From Brucella sp. BE17 (GTDB taxonomy: Bacteria > Pseudomonadota > Alphaproteobacteria > Rhizobiales > Rhizobiaceae), in assembly GCF_039545455.1 (NCBI RefSeq), contig NZ_CP154467.1, positions 1,240,001-1,304,000 on the forward strand: DNA of 64,000 bases, read 5' to 3'. Below are positions 57,646-64,000 of the stretch, one piece after another. The position numbers were made by a program, and so were the translations under genes. The notes beneath the pieces were generated by a model. It worked only from the letters and a program-made list of their open reading frames with translations, searched no databases and was not told the origin of the DNA. Position 1 is the first letter of the stretch; each line of letters opens with the position of its first letter.

Positions 57646-57931
57646 GACCTTTATATGCCATTTGCCCATCATTTTGGCAATGCATCCTTAGTGCAATGCA
57701 GCTATGCGTAGAGTGCATAGCTCTGGTTTTTTAAAAAGAGCAGTAAAAACAGTCTCTTAAATGAAAATCCATAAGGGTTTACGCATAAGCGCTAGCTATC
57801 TGGCGCACAATAAACAGTCGCACTTGCAAAACCATTGCCTGAAAAAAAAGCAGAGTTATTCAGATGATTCCCGAAATCATCGTTTTATACTTTATTCTAT
57901 TTGCAAAATAATCTGCATCGACTGGCCTGAA

Positions 57932-57964
57932 AAAGGCCACACGAAGGATAATCGTGCGGCCTTT
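57932..57964 (-). terminator. Terminator after the LysR gene
   Basis: AAGGCC-A-CACGA pairs with TCGTG-C-GGCCTT (one internal mismatch); T-run on the minus strand. 25 bp past the stop. The stretch 57646-57931 shows nothing else I can support. Confidence 0.8.
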
Positions 57965-57988
57965 GGAATGATGCAAGCTAAGCCTAAA

Positions 57989-58894
57989 CTAATAAGCCCA
58001 GTTGCGAGCCTTGGAAAACAGGAAGTCTCGAAAAGCGTGCAGCTTGGCAGAATTCTTCAATGCTTCCGGATAGCAGAAAAACGTATCAAACGACGGAATT
58101 TCCTGCAATTCTGGCACAAGTTGCACCAGACCGGATTCCTTGTCGGCCATGTAATCCGGTAAGACAGCAATACCGACACCGCGCTGTACAGCCCTGCGGA
58201 TGGAAAGCAGATTGTTGACCTGTAAGACTGGGATGCGTTCGCTGCCGTCAGTTCGACCTGCTATTTCCAGCCAGTTAAGCCCCGTCAAATAAGCTGGAGC
58301 GGATTCACCAAAGGTGATGACGCGATGCTGGTCGATCTCATCGAGAGTATCCAGCTTGCCATATTTCGACACATAGCCAGCGGATGCATAGAGATGCATA
58401 TGCACAGTAAAAAGACGCCGCTGAATGAGATCGGGCTGCTGCGGTTGGCGCAGACGGATGGCGCAATCCGCGTGTCGCATCGTCAGGTCCAGCTCTTCAT
58501 TATCCAGAATGAGCTGAAGCTGGATATCGGGATAAAGCTCGACGAATTCTTGAATACGTTCGACCAGCCAGCCCGAGCCAAGCCCAACGGTCGTCGTCAC
58601 GCGCAGCCGTCCAGTCGGCTTTTCCTTGCTTTCGGCAAGTTTCGAGCGGACATTTTCGAGCTTCATCAACACGTCATGCGCGGTGCGATAAAGCGTTTCG
58701 CCGTGCTCGGTCAGGATCAGCCCACGCGCATGACGATGGAACAGCGGCACACCGACATCCTGTTCCAGCGCACCAACCTGACGCGAGATAGCAGACTGCG
58801 ACAAATGCAATGTCTGTGCGGCATGGGTGAATGACCCCGCTTCAGCGGCGGCATGAAAAATACGCAGTTTATCCCAGTCGAGCGGTACGACCAC
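57989..58894 (-). CDS. vtlR: LysR-family regulator VtlR/LsrB
   Basis: 301 residues. N-terminal winged HTH (about 6-66: LRIFHAAAEAGSFTHAAQTLHLSQSAISRQVG) and a C-terminal periplasmic-binding-like effector domain (VRTTVGL-type start RLRVTTTVGLGSGWL; RRAVQRGVGIAVLPDYM). Location directly downstream of trxB is conserved for LsrB of Rhizobium/Agrobacterium and for VtlR, the Brucella virulence regulator that activates sRNA AbcR2 and small DUF1127 proteins. Start is a GTG with GAGGGGA upstream. The assignment to VtlR rests on context and recollection. Confidence 0.82.
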   Translation of the reverse strand: MVVPLDWDKLRIFHAAAEAGSFTHAAQTLHLSQSAISRQVGALEQDVGVPLFHRHARGLILTEHGETLYRTAHDVLMKLENVRSKLAESKEKPTGRLRVTTTVGLGSGWLVERIQEFVELYPDIQLQLILDNEELDLTMRHADCAIRLRQPQQPDLIQRRLFTVHMHLYASAGYVSKYGKLDTLDEIDQHRVITFGESAPAYLTGLNWLEIAGRTDGSERIPVLQVNNLLSIRRAVQRGVGIAVLPDYMADKESGLVQLVPELQEIPSFDTFFCYPEALKNSAKLHAFRDFLFSKARNWAY

Positions 58895-58906
58895 GACTTC
58901 CCCTCT

Positions 58907-59881
58907 TTACTCCGCGGCTTCGTGCAGCGGTTCCTGTGCGGCCAGCCAGCGCTCTGCTTCAAGCGCTGCCATACAGCCCATGCCGGCAGCGGTGACTGCC
59001 TGCCGGTAAATATCGTCGGTGACATCGCCAGCCGCATAAATGCCCGGCACATCCGTAGCCGTGGAATCGGGTGCGGTCCACAGATAGCCGTTCGGCTTCT
59101 GCTTGAGCTTACCTTCAAACAGCGACACGGCAGGCGCATGTCCGATGGCTATAAAGACGCCATGGGTTTCAAGGTCACGGGTCTCGCCAGTGACGACATT
59201 CTTGAGCCTGACCCCATTCACCGTCGCTCCCATCGGCGGCTTGGCTTCGGTACCCAGAATTTCATCAATTACACTGTTCCAGACTACACTCACATTGGCC
59301 CGACCAAGCAAACGATCCTGCATGATTTTTTCAGCCCTAAACCCGTCACGACGATGCACAACAGTGACACTTTTTGCGATATGCGAGAGGTAAAGTGCTT
59401 CTTCGACGGCCGTGTTACCACCACCGACAACAACCACATCCTTGCCGCGATAGAAAAAACCGTCGCAAGTGGCACAGGCTGACACACCGCCACCCATAAA
59501 GGTCTGTTCGCTCTCAAGTCCCAACCACTTGGCCTGCGCACCGGTGGCAATAATCAGCGCATCGCAAGTGTAAACTGTGCCCGAATCAGCGATCAAACGG
59601 AAAGGACGCACCGTCGTTTCCACTTCCGTGATGATATCATGGACGATTTCGGTACCAACATTTTCGGCCTGCTTAGCCATCTGCTCCATCATCCACGGTC
59701 CCTGCACGGCTTCCGCATAGCCGGGATAATTTTCCACATCCGTGGTGATCATCAATTGCCCGCCCTGCTGAAGGCCGGCGATGATAATCGGTTTCAACAT
59801 CGCACGGGCAGCATAAATCGCGGCAGTGTAACCGGCAGGACCGGAGCCGATGACGATGACTGGTGCGTGACGTTGAGACAT
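58907..59881 (-). CDS. trxB: Thioredoxin reductase
   Basis: FAD/NADPH enzyme that keeps thioredoxin reduced in the cytoplasm. 324 residues. FAD motif VIGSGPAGYTAAIYAARA, redox-active CATCDG centre, NADPH motif VVVGGGNTAVEEALYLS, and GIYAAGDVTDDIYRQAVTAAGMGC at the C-terminal FAD site. Twelve bp before the LysR gene on the same strand, so probably one transcript, consistent with a redox link described for LsrB. Confidence 0.97.
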   Translation of the reverse strand: MSQRHAPVIVIGSGPAGYTAAIYAARAMLKPIIIAGLQQGGQLMITTDVENYPGYAEAVQGPWMMEQMAKQAENVGTEIVHDIITEVETTVRPFRLIADSGTVYTCDALIIATGAQAKWLGLESEQTFMGGGVSACATCDGFFYRGKDVVVVGGGNTAVEEALYLSHIAKSVTVVHRRDGFRAEKIMQDRLLGRANVSVVWNSVIDEILGTEAKPPMGATVNGVRLKNVVTGETRDLETHGVFIAIGHAPAVSLFEGKLKQKPNGYLWTAPDSTATDVPGIYAAGDVTDDIYRQAVTAAGMGCMAALEAERWLAAQEPLHEAAE

Positions 59882-60199
59882 GCGGTTCCTCTTTGGACCT
59901 GAAACGATTTAAATTCTCGGGCTTTCAGCTACCCGGGATCGCTATGCGTCCGGCCAGCCTAATTGCCTGATAGTGTGGTCAAGGTAGGTGCGTGCCCGCT
60001 TCTTTGCAAGCTCGCGCGGGCGATTGCTGCGCTTTAGCCACAGCTTGTAGGCCGTTATGCAGGCGGAAATTGCCTCACACATTGCGAGCCTTGCAATCTC
60101 ACGCTAAACAGACAGGAAATAACGTCAAGAAGCCAATCGCCGGAGACGACCACTATCTACAAGACAGTCGCCAATATCTGTGCGCGTTTCGGCCTCATT
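59882..60199. other. trxB-trkH intergenic region
   Basis: 318 bp with divergent promoters. The trkH frame is open through the last ~85 bp, so part may be coding. I see no RNA gene; CAGACAGGAAATAACG at 60109-60124 looks like a Shine-Dalgarno. Confidence 0.5.
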
Positions 60200-61600
60200 A
60201 TGGCGGTCGCCATGCTTCTGCCTGCGGCAATTGATCTGCGCGACGGCAGCGACGACTGGCTCATTTTTGTGCGCTCGGCTGCGGCAAGCGGTGCACTCTC
60301 CGCTCTCATCTTTTTTGCCACCAAAGACAACACACCGCGCTTTACACCACGGCTCGGATTTCTGCTGACCGTCTGCGTCTGGCTGACAGCGGCTTTTCTT
60401 GGGTCCATACCTCTTTATTTCTCGCATCTGCCCATCAGCTATGCGTCCGCTTTCTTCGAAGCCATGTCTGGCGTCACCTCGACCGGAGCCACGGCACTGA
60501 CCGGACTTGATGACATGCAGCGTGGCATTCTGTTATGGCGTTCTATCCTGTGCTGGATCGGAGGCGTCGGCTTCATCGCGCTGGCCCTCCTTCTGCTGCC
60601 ATCACTGCGCGCTGGCGGGCTGGCACTTTTCCATATGGAAAACTCCGACAAGTCTGAGAAAATCCTGCCGCGCATGAACCAGATCGCGCTCGGCATCATC
60701 CTTGCCTATCTGAGCCTGACCGCCGCCTGTATGGTCAGCTATTTTGCAGCCGGCATGAGTATATTCGATGCGATCAACCACGGCCTGACCACGGTTGCGA
60801 CTGCGGGCTTTTCCACGCATGACAGTTCGCTTGGCTATTATGCGGGAAACCGCATGCTGCTTGTCATCTCAGCCACATTCATGTTGCTTTCGGCGCTGCC
60901 CTTCGTCCTCTACATAAAGGCTTTCATGCCCGGACGGCTGGTTTCGCTCGTCGACCCGCAGGTGAAACTCTTCTTTACCATAGTGGTCGGGTTCAGTTTC
61001 ATCCTCGCCGTTTCGCTACGGCTGACCCAGAATATACCGTTCGGCGAAGCACTGATTTCAGCGTCCTTCCACTTTATCTCGGTTATCACCACGACCGGCT
61101 ATGTCACCGAGGATTATTCACTTTGGGGACCGCCGGCGCTTGGTCTTTTCTTTCTTGCCTCCTTCATGGGAAGCTGTGCCGGCTCGACGTCGGGCGGCAT
61201 CAAGATGAACCGTCTCATCATTCTCTGGAACCTCACGCGTGCCAATCTCGCCCGGCTCATCGTGCCGCATGCCGTCATCAAGGTGCGTTACGGCATGTCC
61301 GAAGTTTCCGGCGAAATCGCTCAGAATGTTCTGCTTTATCTGTTTCTTTATTGCGCGTCGCTGGTCATCGGCGCCGTGCTGCTGGCGTCGCTCGGTCTTG
61401 ATTTCGTCTCTGCATTTACCGGTGCCTTGACGGCTCTCTCCAATGTCGGCCCCGGATTTGGTGAAACCATCGGCCCGATCGGTAATTTTTCAACCATCCA
61501 CGATCCAGCACTCTGGGTGCTTTCCTTCCTCATGCTGGCAGGGCGACTTGAACTGGTAACGGTTTTTATCCTGTTCACACGCGCTTTCTGGGTACGCTGA
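60200..61600 (+). CDS. TrkH-type potassium uptake protein; 5' end uncertain
   Basis: 466 residues as given. Polytopic membrane subunit with selectivity-filter-like P-loops: SGVTSTGATALTG, TTVATAGFSTHDSS, ISVITTTGYVTEDYS and ALSNVGPGFGE, plus GSCAGSTSGGIKMNRL. It would pair with a TrkA protein encoded elsewhere. The ATG at 60200 has no Shine-Dalgarno and truncates the first helix; the frame is open back to about 60110 (TIYKTVANICARFGLIM), where AGGAA precedes only non-standard codons. The true start may be upstream at a non-ATG codon. Confidence 0.88.
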   Translation: MAVAMLLPAAIDLRDGSDDWLIFVRSAAASGALSALIFFATKDNTPRFTPRLGFLLTVCVWLTAAFLGSIPLYFSHLPISYASAFFEAMSGVTSTGATALTGLDDMQRGILLWRSILCWIGGVGFIALALLLLPSLRAGGLALFHMENSDKSEKILPRMNQIALGIILAYLSLTAACMVSYFAAGMSIFDAINHGLTTVATAGFSTHDSSLGYYAGNRMLLVISATFMLLSALPFVLYIKAFMPGRLVSLVDPQVKLFFTIVVGFSFILAVSLRLTQNIPFGEALISASFHFISVITTTGYVTEDYSLWGPPALGLFFLASFMGSCAGSTSGGIKMNRLIILWNLTRANLARLIVPHAVIKVRYGMSEVSGEIAQNVLLYLFLYCASLVIGAVLLASLGLDFVSAFTGALTALSNVGPGFGETIGPIGNFSTIHDPALWVLSFLMLAGRLELVTVFILFTRAFWVR

Positions 61601-61726
61601 GAGCATTTTAGGCGGTTTACATTTGGTCGTTTGATTTGTTATGAGCATTTATTAGATTGCGCCCTGTAGGCGGCGAATGTTCTATAATTACTCTGAGATG
61701 AAATTTCCTTGCGCGCGGAGTTACGC

Positions 61727-62197
61727 ATGCCGATCAAGGCCGATCTTGACGAAATCGATTGGAAAATCCTGCGGGAACTCCAGAATAACGGGCGCATCAC
61801 CAATGTCGAGCTGGCCGAACGGGTTGGAATTTCCGCCCCGCCCTGCCTTCGGCGGGTCCGAAAGCTTGAAGAGAGCGGTATCATCCGTGGCTATCGCGCG
61901 ATCCTGAACGGTGGCGCACTTGGGCAGGATCTTGTGGCGTTCTGCTCTGTCGGACTGCACCGTCAGGCCGATGCGGATTTGAAGGCTTTTGCAGAAAAGA
62001 CCAAGCAATGGCCACTGGTACGCCGCGCATGGATGGTTTCGGGCGAATCCGATTTTCTGCTGCATTGCGTCGCGCGTGACCTCAACACATTCCAGACTTT
62101 TGTGATCGAAGAACTCACCGCAGCGCCCAATGTGGATTCTGTGCGCACCGCGCTGACAATTCGACCGGTCAAGGACGAACCGTTGATGATTCTCTGA
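61727..62197 (+). CDS. Lrp/AsnC-family transcriptional regulator
   Basis: 156 residues from ATG 61727 (GGAG, 7 bp); the six-codon extension is less likely. N-terminal HTH: DEIDWKILRELQNNGRITNVELAERVGISAPPCLRRVRKLEE; C-terminal RAM effector domain: GALGQDLVAFCSVGL and AWMVSGESDFLLHCVARDL. It belongs to the common global/feast-famine type with an amino-acid effector. Downstream partner unknown; wadC lies convergent. Confidence 0.9.
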   Translation: MPIKADLDEIDWKILRELQNNGRITNVELAERVGISAPPCLRRVRKLEESGIIRGYRAILNGGALGQDLVAFCSVGLHRQADADLKAFAEKTKQWPLVRRAWMVSGESDFLLHCVARDLNTFQTFVIEELTAAPNVDSVRTALTIRPVKDEPLMIL

Positions 62198-62212
62198 GCC
62201 TTCCGTTTCGGT

Positions 62213-63277
62213 TCAGCCTTGAGAGAACACGCGCTCATAAACATGACTGATTGCGCTGGCTTCCTTATCGAGCGGGAAGTTGGCGCAAACATGCGCCAAT
62301 GCATTTTCGCCCTGTCGCTCAGTCATAGGCGGGTCAGCCAGATATGGCTCGATTGCCAGGCGTAACGCGTTGCCATCACCAGCGGATGCAAAACTGCCGG
62401 TTCCTTCAACGACCATTTCCGCATAGGCACCGGCATCGCTGGCAACCACTGCAGTTCTTGACGCCATGGCCTCAAGTGGTGTCAGGCCAAAACCTTCATT
62501 GCGCGAAGGCGCTACATACAGCGTCAAGCGACGATACCAGACACGAATATCCGGCACCTCGCCCAGAATAATAATGCGATCCTGCAATCCCGCCACGGCG
62601 ATCTTTGCCTTGAGATCGTTCTCGAAAGCCTGATGCTCTGCCGTCGTCCGTCCGGTGATAATGGCTGTCCAGTCGGGGTATTTCGGCAACAACGCGATCA
62701 TTGCATCAACAAAAAGATCAGTTCCCTTGGAATGGCGCACCCGACCGAAGCAGCCAATGGCATAGCGCCCCGCAAAACCAGACGCGGCAAAATTATCATC
62801 CTGATTTAAAGGCGGATGAAAACGTTCAAGATCGACGCCATGCATGATAACCTCATGCGGCACCTCCAGAAAGCTGCCGGAACGGGCACTGGTCGCAATG
62901 ATTGCGTTCATACGACGGATAAGCCATTTGGTGAAAGGCTTGTGGTGGCGTTGGGCGGCTGACGTGAAAATCAGCCGCAATTTCATGCGCAAAACATCGC
63001 GCATAAAAACTCCGGCAAGCATTTCGATGTTGCGGCGCGCATGCCAGATGCGAAAGCGCCTTGTTTGCGGACGCTTCCAGAATGACAACAGAGCGCTCCA
63101 CCCTAGATGCGGCAGAGTATCCGGCAATCCCGGCCCCATAACCGCAATGTTCAGCCCCTTCGCCCGCTGTAGCGGGATAAGCTGAACAATCGTCGATGTC
63201 ACGCCAGACAAGCGCTGCTTGAAATTGGGCGCGACGACTTCGACGTCCTCAACCGGAACATATATGGGATCGGCCAT
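62213..63277 (-). CDS. wadC: GT4 glycosyltransferase, LPS-core mannosyltransferase of WadC/LpcC type
   Basis: 354 residues. GT-B fold with the N-terminus DVEVVAPNFKQRLSGVTSTIVQLIPLQ characteristic of rhizobial LpcC and Brucella WadC; the C-terminal nucleotide-sugar site has FGRVRHSKGTDLFVDAM, LYVAPSRNEGFGLTPLEAMASRTAVVASDAGA (E..7..E). WadC adds a mannose to the LPS inner core, in a branch that shields Brucella from complement. The symbol follows the context (vtlR-trxB-Lrp-greA) and recollection, not alignment. Four bp before greA's stop. Confidence 0.78.
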   Translation of the reverse strand: MADPIYVPVEDVEVVAPNFKQRLSGVTSTIVQLIPLQRAKGLNIAVMGPGLPDTLPHLGWSALLSFWKRPQTRRFRIWHARRNIEMLAGVFMRDVLRMKLRLIFTSAAQRHHKPFTKWLIRRMNAIIATSARSGSFLEVPHEVIMHGVDLERFHPPLNQDDNFAASGFAGRYAIGCFGRVRHSKGTDLFVDAMIALLPKYPDWTAIITGRTTAEHQAFENDLKAKIAVAGLQDRIIILGEVPDIRVWYRRLTLYVAPSRNEGFGLTPLEAMASRTAVVASDAGAYAEMVVEGTGSFASAGDGNALRLAIEPYLADPPMTERQGENALAHVCANFPLDKEASAISHVYERVFSQG

Positions 63278-63281
63278 GCGA

Positions 63282-63755
63282 TTAGACGTATTTCAGGCCA
63301 AGTATCTCATAGGAGCGTGAACCACCCGGCGCGTTCACTTCAATTGTATCGCCTTCGCCCTTACCGATCAGCGCACGCGCTATTGGCGATGAAATCGAAA
63401 TACGGCCTTTTTTCACATCGGCTTCCTGATCGCCGACGATCTGGTAGACCTTTTCTTCCTCGGTATCCTCATCGATGAGTGTTACCGTGGCACCAAACTT
63501 GATTTTGTCACCGCTGAGCTTGCTGACATCGATCACTTCGGCGCGGCCAACAAGTTCTTCCAGCTCGTTGATACGACCTTCGTTCAGGCTCTGGGCTTCT
63601 TTTGCGGCATGATATTCAGCATTCTCCGACAGATCGCCATGGGCACGCGCTTCGGCAATGGCCTCGATGATCCTTGGCCGCTCGGATTGCTGGCGCTGGC
63701 GAAGCTCTTCCTTGAGCTGTTCAAACCCGCCCGGTGTCATAGGGAATTTTTCCAT
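63282..63755 (-). CDS. greA: Transcription elongation factor GreA
   Basis: 157 residues. N-terminal coiled-coil hairpin (about 1-75: [34 protein letters not shown], with the catalytic acidic tip DLSENAEY) and a C-terminal FKBP-like domain ([40 protein letters not shown]). It rescues backtracked RNA polymerase by stimulating transcript cleavage. The AAAGGAC before the ATG fits. wadC follows by 4 bp, so the two may share a transcript. Confidence 0.97.
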   Translation of the reverse strand: MEKFPMTPGGFEQLKEELRQRQQSERPRIIEAIAEARAHGDLSENAEYHAAKEAQSLNEGRINELEELVGRAEVIDVSKLSGDKIKFGATVTLIDEDTEEEKVYQIVGDQEADVKKGRISISSPIARALIGKGEGDTIEVNAPGGSRSYEILGLKYV

Positions 63756-64000
63756 ACCCAGTCCTTTCCTTCGCCGGCATGCGTCCTTTCAGGACCTTCC
63801 TACGCCGGTCGTTTGATGCCCGCAGCACCCCGAAAACCACATGTCACGGAGCACCCTTCGGCGATAAAAATACCGCCGAAACACAAAAAGAAAACGGCCA
63901 CCGAAACACCTGCCTCGGAACCGTTCAAATGAATTCATGAAACTATAGCATTTCCGCCAGTGATTTCACTCGGAAAAATACAGCCCTGTTAATTCTCCGG
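63756..64000. other. Region upstream of greA
   Basis: 245 bp to the window end, presumably the greA promoter. No supported ORF or RNA; too little context to say more. Confidence 0.4.

Noticed and set aside
57463..57672. 69-codon minus-strand ORF with hydrophobic segments
   Set aside because: It runs through the sRNA terminator and the aminotransferase terminator, which argues against translation.

Overview
The window is core chromosome of an alphaproteobacterium of the Brucellaceae, most likely an Ochrobactrum-type (non-classical) Brucella. This rests on the gene content and order: the dcw cluster, mntH next to rnpB, sthA, the vtlR-trxB pair, and a wadC-type LPS core gene next to greA. A SIMPL-domain protein is clearly related to the Brucella antigen BP26 but, against the sequence as I remember it, differs at many positions. 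I see no prophage, insertion sequence, CRISPR array or rRNA, and base composition looks even throughout.

Regions. (1) 1-9606, minus strand: cell-wall/division genes rsmH-ftsL-ftsI-murE-murF-mraY-murD-ftsW (ftsW cut by the window edge), tightly packed except for a palindromic repeat between ftsI and murE; no mraZ precedes rsmH. (2) 9.9-19.8 kb: mntH with a Mur-box-like palindrome, RNase P RNA, and four peptidoglycan hydrolases (SLT transglycosylase, Ami_2 amidase, GH25 lysozyme, MltB-like transglycosylase) around two small lipoproteins and a betaine-lipid pair, btaAB, preceded by four Pho half-sites in 11-bp register. (3) 20-34.6 kb: an AEC permease, a sahR-metF methionine-cycle pair with a perfect operator palindrome, tam, ettA, a lipase-like hydrolase, a polyprenyl-phosphate glycosyltransferase with a LAB_N membrane partner, ugd, a D-lyxose-type isomerase, a glycine-betaine demethylase pair (gbcAB type) and the BP26 relative. 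(4) 34.8-47.6 kb: tRNA(CAT), sthA, an IalB-family protein, a DUF475/TerC-like membrane protein with a structured leader, rpoD, dnaG, a Na/Pi cotransporter and yqeY. (5) 48-64 kb: carA and carB as separate units, each preceded by an intrinsic-terminator-like hairpin, a YpfJ metallopeptidase, a cold-shock gene with a long leader, an aspartate-type aminotransferase, an alpha-r14-like anti-Shine-Dalgarno sRNA, vtlR/lsrB-trxB, trkH, an Lrp regulator, wadC and greA.

The genes mostly serve envelope building and remodelling, one-carbon/methyl-group metabolism (sahR, metF, btaAB, gbcAB, tam) and central information processing. The most interesting signals are regulatory and non-coding: the tandem Pho boxes before btaA, the sahR operator, the anti-SD sRNA at 57.5-57.65 kb, a strong two-hairpin element between ettA and the hydrolase gene, and paired attenuator candidates before carA and carB. 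I did not find a wholly new multi-gene system.
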